DNA of 11,863 nt from Lachnospiraceae bacterium UBA3802 (GTDB lineage Bacteria > Bacillota > Clostridia > Lachnospirales > Lachnospiraceae): assembly GCA_002369155.1 (NCBI GenBank), contig DFEM01000128.1, positions 1 to 11,863 on the forward strand. The letters are read 5' to 3'. The notes beneath the pieces are model-generated. The model saw only the letters and a list, made by a program, of their open reading frames with translations. It was not told the origin of the DNA and did not search any database. Positions 1 through 7,276 of the stretch are shown here, in pieces (within the stretch, counting starts at the first letter, position 1; each line of letters starts with the position of its first letter). The translations under genes were made by a program, and so were the position numbers.

Positions 1-974
1 AATGCATTAATTTTTTTGAAGCATCCAAAGAAGAAGAGAGTATTGTCTGTTCGGATATAGATTCATTCATCGGGGAACTTACCGAACTTGGCATGATTCT
101 TGAAGGGATGAAAGAGAAAAATCTCGAGTTTATAAAGAATGTTAAAATTGCCGATATTATCATAGGATTTTACGGTGATAAAAACTGTCTGACTGATGCG
201 TTTGATGCTTTTGAGACAGGAGAAAAAAACGGGAAAGCCGATTTAAGAATTGAATTTATTCATGATTATGTTCCGATGACATTAAACGGAAAGACAGTTA
301 TCAGAAACGCACCCCTTGAAGTAATGGAATGCGAAGACAGATATATTCTTAACTTTCCCGAAAGCCGTGAGATAGTTGAATGCCAGATGAATAAAGAAGG
401 GAATCTCGTCAGATTTCATACTTATTCTCAAATGAGCGATGAAGGAAAGGAACTTTTGTTTCATGCAATAAGAAACGTCTTTCTTTACAAAGTTCTTAAG
501 AAAGGAATAGTCGCAATTCATTCCGTATCGATTGATTATAAAGGGAAAGCGTGGCTTTTTTCGGCTTCTTCGGGAACGGGCAAATCCACGCATGCATCTC
601 TTTGGAATAAATTATATGATACCCCTGTTATTAACGGCGATCTGAATCTTTTGGGGATGAAGGACGGAAAGCCTGCAGTATTCGGTTTGCCCTGGTGTGG
701 TACCAGCAATACATTTTCGAATAAAGAATATGAACTTGGAGGTATCTTTTTGCTTAAGCGAAATACATCGGATTTTGTCGAAGAATTATCGGATTCGGAC
801 AGAATTCTTCTTGTGCAGAAAAGACTCATTTCGCCTTCGTGGGACTTCGAAATGACAGACAGGGAATTGGATATTGTAACCGAATTGGTTAAAAACATAA
901 AGGTTGCCGAATTAAATTGCACGAAGAACGATGAAGCGGCAAGAGTAATGAAAGAATATATAGATCAGGAATAA
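1..974 (+). CDS. PqqD-like / HPr-kinase-like fusion protein (5' end outside window)
   Basis: The frame is open from base 3 to the stop at 972-974, so the gene probably starts left of the window. The first 30 codons, ahead of the first ATG at 93, read as the end of a PqqD-like domain: acidic helix, then a D-I-D-S-F-I-x-E-L-x-E-L-G pattern as in the last PqqD helix. About 50 residues later an HPr-kinase-like domain follows. Numbered from Met93 it has AIHSV (141-145), a P-loop SSGTGKST (159-166), NGD (181-183) as a likely metal site, and FGLPWCGTSNTF (197-208), typical of the HPrK-like proteins found beside PqqD. Known: PqqD domains bind leader peptides of modified peptides (RiPPs), and a related kinase, PadeK, phosphorylates a lasso peptide. 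The substrate here is unknown. If the true start is 93 or 108, the protein would be 293 or 288 aa and the PqqD reading accidental. The transporter follows after 25 bases. Confidence 0.72.
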   Translation, partial: CINFFEASKEEESIVCSDIDSFIGELTELGMILEGMKEKNLEFIKNVKIADIIIGFYGDKNCLTDAFDAFETGEKNGKADLRIEFIHDYVPMTLNGKTVIRNAPLEVMECEDRYILNFPESREIVECQMNKEGNLVRFHTYSQMSDEGKELLFHAIRNVFLYKVLKKGIVAIHSVSIDYKGKAWLFSASSGTGKSTHASLWNKLYDTPVINGDLNLLGMKDGKPAVFGLPWCGTSNTFSNKEYELGGIFLLKRNTSDFVEELSDSDRILLVQKRLISPSWDFEMTDRELDIVTELVKNIKVAELNCTKNDEAARVMKEYIDQE

Positions 975-999
975 AAAGATAAGGAAAAACATTTCAGTC

Positions 1000-2358
1000 A
1001 TGGAAAAGAAAAAAGAAAGTTTCGGAAGTAAAATAGGATTTATATTTGCAGCAGCGGGTTCTGCTGTAGGACTCGGAAATATATGGAGATTCCCGTATCT
1101 TGCGGCCAAGTACGGCGGAGGGATATTCCTTTTGGTTTACATAATACTGGCGATTACATTTGGCTTTTCACTTATGATAACCGAAATCGCAATCGGCAGA
1201 AAAACCGGCAAATCAGTTATCGGCGCATATAAGGATGTGGATAAAAGATTTGCATTTTTGGGACCTATTGCAGCTGCTGTTCCTTTTATAATTACTCCTT
1301 ATTATTGTGTAATAGGAGGATGGGTACTTAAGTATTTATGCGTATTCTGTACGGGTGCGGGAAAAAGCGTGGCTGATGAAGGTGAATTCTTTACCGGATT
1401 TATCGGTCGCTGGTACGAGCCTGCATTGTTCTTTGTGGTATTTGCAGCTATTACGGCTCTTGTCGTAATCCTCGGAGTTCAAAAAGGAATTGAACTCATT
1501 AGCAAGGTTTTAATGCCCGTATTGCTTGTATTGATCGTTGGAATAGCCATTTATACAATGACGATTCCGGGCGCCATTTCAGGCCTTAAATATTATGTTT
1601 TGCCAAACTTCAAGGGATTCACCCTTTCCATGTTTTTAAAAACGCTTGTTGCGGCAATGGGACAGCTTTTCTATTCAATGTCTCTTGCAATGGGAATCAT
1701 GGTTACTTACGGTTCATACATGAGAAAAGAAGATTCGCTTGAGGGCAGTGTAAGACAGATTGAAATATTTGACACAGCTGTCGCAATTCTTGCCGGTATG
1801 ATAATCGTACCCGCAGTCTTTGCTTTCAGTAACGGAAACTCCGATGCCTTAAATGCAGGACCCAGTCTTATGTTTATCACACTTCCTAATGTGTTTAAGA
1901 CAATGAAGGGCGGCCAGATTGTCGGAGGATTATTCTTTTTCCTTGTTGCCCTGGCAGCACTTACTTCGGCAATTTCGCTTTTGGAAACCATTGTATCGAT
2001 TGTCTGCGAAAAACTGAAATTAAGCAGAGTTTTGGGTACAATAATCTGTATTTCATTCGTATTGGTAATAGGCATGACTTCCGTATTCGGTTACAGTGTA
2101 TGGGATGAGGTTACGATTTTCGGATATCAGTTCCTTGATTTCTATGACTTTATTTCAAACAATGTAATGATGCCCATTGTTTCGCTTTTGACCTGTATAC
2201 TTATCGGATATTTTGCTAAGACAAAATTCATTGAGGAAGAGGTTCTTTCGGGCGAAAAGAAGTTTGCGGCCAAGGGACTATATAAGGTTATGATTCTGGC
2301 GATTTGTCCTTTGTGCATGCTGGTTATACTTATAAGCAACTTTTTCCTGAGCCTCTAA
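1000..2358 (+). CDS. sodium-dependent transporter, NSS (SLC6/LeuT) family
   Basis: A 452-residue inner-membrane symporter expected to couple Na+ entry to uptake of an amino acid or related amine. TM1 carries GSAVGLGNIWRFPYL (20-34), the family signature. By alignment A22, V23 and N27 fall where LeuT holds its sodium ligands, and R30 matches the extracellular gate Arg. TM6 has GQLFYSMSLAMG with TYGSY (221-240), and TM8 has ALTSAIS (320-326) with the Thr-Ser pair of the Na2 site. Length matches short bacterial members such as MhsT (about 453 aa), which have 11 helices and lack TM12. ATG1000 is preceded by AAGGA at 981-985, a rather long spacing of 14 bases. The 25-base gap to the kinase-like gene suggests co-transcription. 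Substrate cannot be read from sequence. No MetS-like small subunit follows. Confidence 0.95.
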   Translation: MEKKKESFGSKIGFIFAAAGSAVGLGNIWRFPYLAAKYGGGIFLLVYIILAITFGFSLMITEIAIGRKTGKSVIGAYKDVDKRFAFLGPIAAAVPFIITPYYCVIGGWVLKYLCVFCTGAGKSVADEGEFFTGFIGRWYEPALFFVVFAAITALVVILGVQKGIELISKVLMPVLLVLIVGIAIYTMTIPGAISGLKYYVLPNFKGFTLSMFLKTLVAAMGQLFYSMSLAMGIMVTYGSYMRKEDSLEGSVRQIEIFDTAVAILAGMIIVPAVFAFSNGNSDALNAGPSLMFITLPNVFKTMKGGQIVGGLFFFLVALAALTSAISLLETIVSIVCEKLKLSRVLGTIICISFVLVIGMTSVFGYSVWDEVTIFGYQFLDFYDFISNNVMMPIVSLLTCILIGYFAKTKFIEEEVLSGEKKFAAKGLYKVMILAICPLCMLVILISNFFLSL

Positions 2359-2388
2359 ATTCTTTTAAGTTTTCAAAAAGGATTTTTC

Positions 2389-2428
2389 AGCCCCTTTATT
2401 TTGCGAATTTAAGGTAATTACAGGGGCT
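2389..2428 (+). repeat. inverted repeat downstream of NSS gene
   Basis: AGCCCCT (2389-2395) is repeated inverted as AGGGGCT (2422-2428) around a 26-base AT-rich loop, 30 bases after the transporter stop. It could fold in RNA and act as a weak terminator or mRNA 3' end, but there is no following T-run, so the role is uncertain. Confidence 0.35.
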
Positions 2429-2456
2429 TGGCAATATGGCGCCGATTATCGGTTAA

Positions 2457-2465
2457 TGCTATAAT
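2457..2465 (+). promoter_or_regulatory. extended -10 promoter of the small peptide gene
   Basis: TGCTATAAT is a perfect TGnTATAAT extended -10 box. No good -35 lies 16-18 bases upstream (TGGCGC at 2437-2442), as is common for extended -10 promoters. A start near 2472 would give a leader of about 40 bases before ATG2513. This implies that the 60-aa peptide gene is transcribed independently of the transporter. Confidence 0.65.
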
Positions 2466-2512
2466 TGTCTTAAGAAAAAAGAAGTTTTTTGGAAACGAAA
2501 GGAGGATTTGTT

Positions 2513-2695
2513 ATGATAGGTTTAATAGGACTTAACTGGTTTAATCAGAACACAAGCGTTGGCAGAGATTTATGGACAATAACTCTTGCAGAGGGCGGCG
2601 GAAATCCTCAGATGAAGGTTAATCCGATCTACGTCAAAGAAGTTAAAGAAAATGAATCACCGGAAGTGTTTGATAACATTGAAGTTGAAGAATAA
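2513..2695 (+). CDS. 60-residue peptide of unknown function
   Basis: Not recognised. ATG2513 is preceded by AAAGGAGG ending at 2505, with 7 bases of spacing, so this start is preferred over an in-frame TTG at 2489 that would sit upstream of the ribosome binding site. The 60-aa product begins with a short hydrophobic stretch (MIGLIGLNWF), continues through a polar middle with LWTITLAEGGGNP at about 20-32, and ends in a very acidic tail (KEVKENESPEVFDNIEVEE). It has no Cys and no convincing membrane helix or signal peptide, so a cytoplasmic small protein or a precursor peptide is possible. It has its own promoter just upstream and lies 52 bases before the membrane protein gene, with which it is probably co-transcribed. 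A link to the PqqD/kinase protein 1.5 kb upstream is speculation. Confidence 0.75.
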   Translation: MIGLIGLNWFNQNTSVGRDLWTITLAEGGGNPQMKVNPIYVKEVKENESPEVFDNIEVEE

Positions 2696-2713
2696 ATTCC
2701 CGGTGAAATATAT

Positions 2714-2734
2714 TTGAACCTGCTTTCGGTTCAA
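2714..2734 (+). promoter_or_regulatory. hairpin abutting the ribosome binding site of the membrane protein gene
   Basis: TTGAACC (2714-2720) pairs perfectly with GGTTCAA (2728-2734) around a 7-base loop. The last two A of the right arm are the first two bases of the AAGGAGG ribosome binding site (2733-2739) for ATG2748. There is no T-run, so it is not a classical terminator. It could tune translation or stop RNA decay between the two genes; the function is inferred. Confidence 0.5.
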
Positions 2735-2747
2735 GGAGGATAAATAA

Positions 2748-3410
2748 ATGTATAATTTGCTTTTAAACGGAAGTGAGGTTGTTGATACCTTATATAATGT
2801 GGAGGACGGGTTAAATTCACTGAACAATTCGGCATTTTCGTTATACGGCATTTTCCTTGCTCTTTCAGGAATGCTTGGAATCGGTATATCTGCACTTATA
2901 GCAATTATTTCGATTATAACTTCCGTATTCGGTATTCTTTTTGCAATACTCGAATATCTGCTTCCCGCAATTGCTCTGTTTAAAATGGCAAAAAAGGCCG
3001 GATATAAATACCCCTGGCTTGCATTTATACCTGTTGCTCAGACATATCTTGAATTTGTTCTTCCCAGAAGAGAATTCAATCTTTTCTTTAAGACAAAGAA
3101 AAGAAATGTTATGGGTATCGTATTTCTCATAATGACTTATCTCGGAAGTACGATTATTGTAATGCTTAACGTTCTTCCCGCCATCGGACAGCTTTTGGAT
3201 ATTGCGCTTCCGATAGTACTTATGGCGTTTGCATGGAGAAAAAGATATGATATGATCCACACATTCAGAGATAAGGAACTTGCACTTCCGATATCCATTA
3301 TCAGTATCTTTATTCCTGCGGTATATTCAATTGTTTTAATCTTTTCCATGAACAGGGATCCTGAATACGGTGCGGGAAATTATTACAATGTTTACATGGA
3401 AGATTACTAA
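2748..3410 (+). CDS. multi-pass membrane protein of unknown function (DUF5684-like)
   Basis: A 220-residue integral membrane protein. Hydrophobic segments lie at about 33-56, 58-78, 121-142, 144-163 and 178-200. After the second helix comes KMAKKAGYKYPWLAFIPVAQTY (79-100). This matches the pattern seen in small DUF5684-type membrane proteins, where a basic amphipathic stretch with Gly and Trp precedes an 'IP...Y' helix start. The family resemblance is from memory of the pattern, not a search. The C-terminus is polar and Tyr/Asn-rich (EYGAGNYYNVYMEDY). Start choice is firm: AAGGAGG ends 8 bases before ATG2748. It sits 52 bases after the 60-aa peptide gene in the same orientation and is followed by a hairpin, so the two appear to form a two-gene unit. 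No catalytic motif is visible. It could anchor, export or protect against something, but nothing in the sequence decides this. Confidence 0.8.
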   Translation: MYNLLLNGSEVVDTLYNVEDGLNSLNNSAFSLYGIFLALSGMLGIGISALIAIISIITSVFGILFAILEYLLPAIALFKMAKKAGYKYPWLAFIPVAQTYLEFVLPRREFNLFFKTKKRNVMGIVFLIMTYLGSTIIVMLNVLPAIGQLLDIALPIVLMAFAWRKRYDMIHTFRDKELALPISIISIFIPAVYSIVLIFSMNRDPEYGAGNYYNVYMEDY

Positions 3411-3433
3411 AATCAAATAATTAAAAGTGAGGT

Positions 3434-3462
3434 TTTCGCCGGCAGATAATCTACCGGCGAAA
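3434..3462 (+). terminator. hairpin, probable terminator after the membrane protein gene
   Basis: TTTCGCCGG (3434-3442) pairs with CCGGCGAAA (3454-3462), nine base pairs with GC-rich core. The loop itself contains AGA/TCT that can extend pairing. It is followed only by TTTAT, a weak T-tract. It lies 23 bases after the stop at 3410 and 35 bases before ATG3498, so it separates the peptide/membrane-protein unit from rlmD. Confidence 0.6.
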
Positions 3463-3497
3463 TTTATGTGTATAGACTTAAATAAAAAGGAAAAGGC

Positions 3498-4913
3498 ATG
3501 AAAAAAGGCGATAAAATTGAAGGTTTGGTAGTTAAATACGATTTTCCGAATGTCGGTACGGTTTATGTATCGGAAAACGATGAAATCATTCATGTAAAAA
3601 TAAAAAATGCGATTATCGGACAAAGAGTTGCAGGTACGATAAATAAAAAGAAACACGGACTTTATGAAGCCAGACTTGAAGAGGTTGTAAAAAGAGCCGA
3701 CAACGAAACAGCCGATCCCTGTCCTCATTTCAAGGAGTGCGGAGGCTGTACATATCAGACTTTTCCTTATGAAGAACAGATAAAGATCAAAGAAAAACAG
3801 ATTCTTGATTTATTAAAAAAAGCTTTGGCCGATAAAGCATCCGATATTGACGAAGCTTATGAGGGTATGATTGAAAGCCCCGATCGTGCAGAGTATCGAA
3901 ACAAAATGGAGTTTTCATTCGGTGATGAATATAAGGACGGACCGCTTGCACTCGGAATGCATAAAAGAGGCAGTACTTATGATGTGGTCAATACATTTGA
4001 ATGCCGTATCGTGGACGAGGATTTCAGAAGAATATTAAGAACTACAAAAGAGTATTTTGACGGATTGAATATCCCGTATTATCACAAGATGAGACATGAT
4101 GGAGTATTAAGACACCTTTGCGTAAGAAAAGGACGAAAATCAGGCGAAATACTTGTCTTTTTGGTAACTTCTTCTAACTGGAATCTTACATTCTCCAAAG
4201 AAGAATGGACAGATATACTGAATGCATGGAAGGACAGACTTTTGGAGATTAAAACTCTCGGAAGTTTCGCCGGTATTTTGCATGTAAAAAACGACTGTCT
4301 TGCAGATGCTGTAAAGGATGAAGGAACGACAATTCTTTACGGAAGGGATTATTTTGAAGAAGATCTGCTCGGATTGAGATTTAAGATATCTCCTTTTTCG
4401 TTTTTCCAAAACAATTCACTTGCCGCTGAATGCCTTTATTTGAAGGTAAGAGAATATCTGCTTGCCGATGTCAAAGAAAAGAGCGTGGTATATGATTTGT
4501 ATACAGGTACCGGTACGATAGCCCAGCTTGTCTCCAAAGCGGCATCAAAGGTTATCGGTGTGGAAATTGTCGAAGAAGCGGTTGAAGCTGCAAAAGAGAG
4601 CGCTAAACGCAATAATATAACCAATTGCGAATTCATGGCGGGTGATGTATTAAAGTGTCTTGACGGAATAGAAGTGATGCCGGACTACATTATTCTCGAT
4701 CCTCCCAGAGACGGTATCAATCCAAAGGCTTTGGAGAAAATACTTGATTATGAAGTCGAGAGAATAGTATATGTTTCATGCAAACCTTCGAGTCTTGCGA
4801 GAGACCTTGAGGCCTTTTATGCAAAGGGTTATAAAATAAAAAGATTAAGCATGGCGGATCTTTTCCCGAGCACATATCATTGCGAGAGCGTGTGTCTTTT
4901 GTCAAGAGTTTAG
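3498..4913 (+). CDS. rlmD: 23S rRNA (uracil-5-)-methyltransferase, RlmD/RlmCD type
   Basis: A 471-residue SAM-dependent enzyme forming 5-methyluridine in 23S rRNA. An N-terminal TRAM domain covers about 1-62. The Fe-S cluster cysteines are visible: C75, C81 and C84 in CPHFKECGGC, and C169. SPFSFFQNN (298-306) is the conserved Gln region. The Rossmann SAM motif is DLYTGTGTIA (333-342) with acidic E356. DPPRDG lies at 401-406, the catalytic nucleophile C428 in YVSCKPSSLARDL, and the general base E463 in HCESV. All key residues are present and the length is normal, so it should be active. Gram-positive relatives (B. subtilis RlmCD) modify both U747 and U1939, so the exact target is uncertain. 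AAGG 7 bases before ATG3498 supports the start. No clear promoter of its own was found. Confidence 0.93.
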   Translation: MKKGDKIEGLVVKYDFPNVGTVYVSENDEIIHVKIKNAIIGQRVAGTINKKKHGLYEARLEEVVKRADNETADPCPHFKECGGCTYQTFPYEEQIKIKEKQILDLLKKALADKASDIDEAYEGMIESPDRAEYRNKMEFSFGDEYKDGPLALGMHKRGSTYDVVNTFECRIVDEDFRRILRTTKEYFDGLNIPYYHKMRHDGVLRHLCVRKGRKSGEILVFLVTSSNWNLTFSKEEWTDILNAWKDRLLEIKTLGSFAGILHVKNDCLADAVKDEGTTILYGRDYFEEDLLGLRFKISPFSFFQNNSLAAECLYLKVREYLLADVKEKSVVYDLYTGTGTIAQLVSKAASKVIGVEIVEEAVEAAKESAKRNNITNCEFMAGDVLKCLDGIEVMPDYIILDPPRDGINPKALEKILDYEVERIVYVSCKPSSLARDLEAFYAKGYKIKRLSMADLFPSTYHCESVCLLSRV

Positions 4914-4937
4914 GGATGATAGAACTAATGGCTTTTG

Positions 4938-4966
4938 TTGTTAACGGCTTAAGCTTATGATAAAAT
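4938..4966 (+). promoter_or_regulatory. promoter of the GT-C membrane protein operon
   Basis: TTGTTA (4938-4943), 17-base spacer, TAAAAT (4961-4966), with TG at 4958-4959 making an extended -10 (TGATAAAAT). A start near 4973 gives a leader of about 25-30 bases. It lies in the 83-base gap after rlmD, where no terminator hairpin is evident. Confidence 0.6.
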
Positions 4967-4996
4967 AATTGGGTATAAGAAACTGATTGGGAGAGC

Positions 4997-7276
4997 ATGA
5001 TAATGAGTCGGATATGCGACAAATCTGATAATATTTGGAAAAACAAATATGTCGTGATTTTTAATGTTGTTACCGGCCTGATTTTTATCATGCTTTTTAT
5101 ATTGTCTGTTTTGCCGGCAAAAAAATACGACTTTAACGGAAATACATTTATAGCAGCAGGCGAAGCGGCCGACAATCTTGCGATTTACGGCGATATAACT
5201 CTTAATCCGGGTGTATACAGGGTTTTGCTGGACTATGAGACAGAAAACGATGAAGAAGCTTATGTAACGGTTAAGGACGGTACGGTAATTACCGGAGGTC
5301 TTTTGACGAATTATGAGCATTTTTACAAAGACAACGGCCGGACGGATTTTGAAATGTGGCTCTTTGAAAAAGGAGAACATATAGAAGTTTGTGTGAATTC
5401 TACAGGCAAAGGATCTGTAAGTACCGGAAATTTAACTTTCATAAAAACCAATCGTTTATATACGATGGCAATTACAATCCTTGTATTTTTATATCTTTTG
5501 GGAATGGGTATTTTTACATTTCTTTATAAAGATAAAAAAGGACTTATAGCCAAAGAATCAAAGCAGGTTGCATTGGTTCTTTTCGTTATTTTCTTTTTTG
5601 CTTCCCTTCCGTATCTTTACGGTTTCAATATTTCGGGAGCGGATCTTACTTACCATCTTCAAAGAATTGAAGGAGTAAAAGACGGTATTCTTGCAGGGCT
5701 TTTCCCAGTGAGACTCGAGCCGAAATGGCTCTATGATTTAGGCTATGCCGATGCCGTGTTTTACTGCAATCTCTTTTTGATTTTCCCTGCATTTTTGAGG
5801 ATTATGGGATTTCCCGTAAGCTTTTCGTATAATTGTTATTCAATAGCTGTCAATCTGGCTACCGTTCTTATTTCGTATTTCTGTTTTAAGAATATGTTTA
5901 AGAGCAAAAGAATCGGCGTTATCTGTTCGGGCTTGTATACTTTATCGGTATTCAGAATTTACAAACTTGTGATAACCTCTGCAGTGGGGGAGGGAACTTC
6001 ATTTACATTTCTTCCTCTCATTCTTTACGGTTTTTACCTTTTGCTTGCAAAAGAAAAAGAAGAGATTAAGAAAAACGCATGGATACCGATAACGATCGGC
6101 CTTGCGGGAATACTTCAGTCTCATGTTTTAACCTGCGAAATAACAGCATTTGTTATTTTGTTTATTTGTATTCTTTACATTAACAGGGTATTTATTCCAA
6201 AAATCTTTTTTAAACTTTTAAAAGCTGCTTTTATGACTCTGTTTGTATGTCTCTGGTTTGTGGTTCCTTTTCTTGATTATTATCTGACTCAGGATGTTCA
6301 TATCAAGCATGTATCTGCAAGAACCATTCAAAGCAGCGGACTTGAACTTTCGCATTTATTGTTTAATTTCTGGACATCGGGAACACATACCGCTTCGGAC
6401 GGTGCAGGCCTTTATTCTTCACATCCGATAGGCATAGGATTTGTTCTGGTGCTTTTTGCTTTTGTTTTTGCAATTCTTTTGTTTACGGGGAAAATTAAAA
6501 ATAATATCGAGAACAGATTTTTTAAGACTGTTTTCCTGCTTGGAATTGTTTTGATGATAATGAGTTTAAACATATTCCCGTGGGACATGCTTCAGTCTTT
6601 GCATCCCGTTCTTGCCTCGCTTATAAGTTCGCTTCAGTTTCCAAACAGGTTTCTTGGATGGGGAACGCTTTGCATGGTAATTGTTGCCGGATATGATTTA
6701 TCTTTCTTTATGAAGAAGAATGAAAAAGTTCATATCGCAATGATTATCGCAATATGTCTTTTTACGGTTACTTCGGGATTAAGACTCACTGATTACGCCG
6801 TGTACACTTCCAACCAGTATGAACTTTACAATGCAGCCTCGATGGGATACGGATATATTTCAGGAGCGGAATATCTTCTTGAAAGTACGGATTATGAAGA
6901 ATTGACATATATGAAAGCCAAATGCGGCGAAAACATTCAGATTAATGATTATAAAAAGAAAGCGCTCGGCGCTGATTTTGTATGCATAAATTCTTCGGAT
7001 GAAAACGGATACATCGATCTGCCTTTGCTTTTATACAAAGGTTATAAGGCTTTGGATACGGATAAAAAGACTGAACTGATGATTATTGAAGGCGAGAACG
7101 GTCTTGTAAGAATTATTATACCTGCAAATTATGAAGGACATATCAAAGTATCATTTGTAAGTCCTCTTTATTGGCGTGCTGCAGAGATATTCAGTTTAAT
7201 CGCATATCTTGCTCTTTTTGCCTCATGTTTTAAAAAGGGAAGGAGGGAAAAATGCAAAAATCAGGAAAAGTGTTAA
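4997..7276 (+). CDS. putative GT-C fold membrane glycosyltransferase (YfhO / PTPS-related family-like)
   Basis: A 759-residue polytopic membrane protein. After TM1 (about 18-40) comes an extracytoplasmic beta-rich domain (about 43-152, with LNPGVYRV), then many helices. From 214 the sequence GADLTYHLQR, then FPVRLEPKW (236-244) and GYADAVFY (249-256), match the first outer loop of GT-C type enzymes, where an Asp (here D216) is the presumed catalytic base. GEG at 331-333 is also typical. The C-terminal part has LPLLLYKGYKA (about 675-684), a beta domain and a last helix, like YfhO-type proteins. Known: such proteins transfer sugars from lipid-linked donors outside the membrane, in B. subtilis YfhO onto lipoteichoic acid. 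Donor and acceptor here are unknown. ATG5003 fits GGGAG (4989-4993) at 9 bases better than ATG4997 at 3, so the protein may start MSRIC. It overlaps the next gene by 25 bases. Confidence 0.75.
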   Translation: MIMSRICDKSDNIWKNKYVVIFNVVTGLIFIMLFILSVLPAKKYDFNGNTFIAAGEAADNLAIYGDITLNPGVYRVLLDYETENDEEAYVTVKDGTVITGGLLTNYEHFYKDNGRTDFEMWLFEKGEHIEVCVNSTGKGSVSTGNLTFIKTNRLYTMAITILVFLYLLGMGIFTFLYKDKKGLIAKESKQVALVLFVIFFFASLPYLYGFNISGADLTYHLQRIEGVKDGILAGLFPVRLEPKWLYDLGYADAVFYCNLFLIFPAFLRIMGFPVSFSYNCYSIAVNLATVLISYFCFKNMFKSKRIGVICSGLYTLSVFRIYKLVITSAVGEGTSFTFLPLILYGFYLLLAKEKEEIKKNAWIPITIGLAGILQSHVLTCEITAFVILFICILYINRVFIPKIFFKLLKAAFMTLFVCLWFVVPFLDYYLTQDVHIKHVSARTIQSSGLELSHLLFNFWTSGTHTASDGAGLYSSHPIGIGFVLVLFAFVFAILLFTGKIKNNIENRFFKTVFLLGIVLMIMSLNIFPWDMLQSLHPVLASLISSLQFPNRFLGWGTLCMVIVAGYDLSFFMKKNEKVHIAMIIAICLFTVTSGLRLTDYAVYTSNQYELYNAASMGYGYISGAEYLLESTDYEELTYMKAKCGENIQINDYKKKALGADFVCINSSDENGYIDLPLLLYKGYKALDTDKKTELMIIEGENGLVRIIIPANYEGHIKVSFVSPLYWRAAEIFSLIAYLALFASCFKKGRREKCKNQEKC

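Noticed and set aside
2489..2695. Longer TTG start for the small peptide gene
   Set aside because: The TTG lies upstream of the AAAGGAGG site, which is ideally spaced for ATG2513, and has no ribosome binding site itself.
2513..2695. Small peptide as MetS, the accessory subunit of NSS methionine/alanine transporters
   Set aside because: MetS is essentially one membrane helix with a short tail; this peptide is polar and acidic with no full helix, and has a separate promoter.
2865..3260. Minus-strand and alternate-frame open frames inside the larger genes, including this one and those over rlmD and aspS
   Set aside because: They lie wholly or mostly within well-supported genes, have no ribosome binding sites or family-like composition, and read as low-complexity antisense products.
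3471..3476. TATAGA as an independent rlmD promoter
   Set aside because: No -35 at usable distance and it would leave only about 15 bases of leader.
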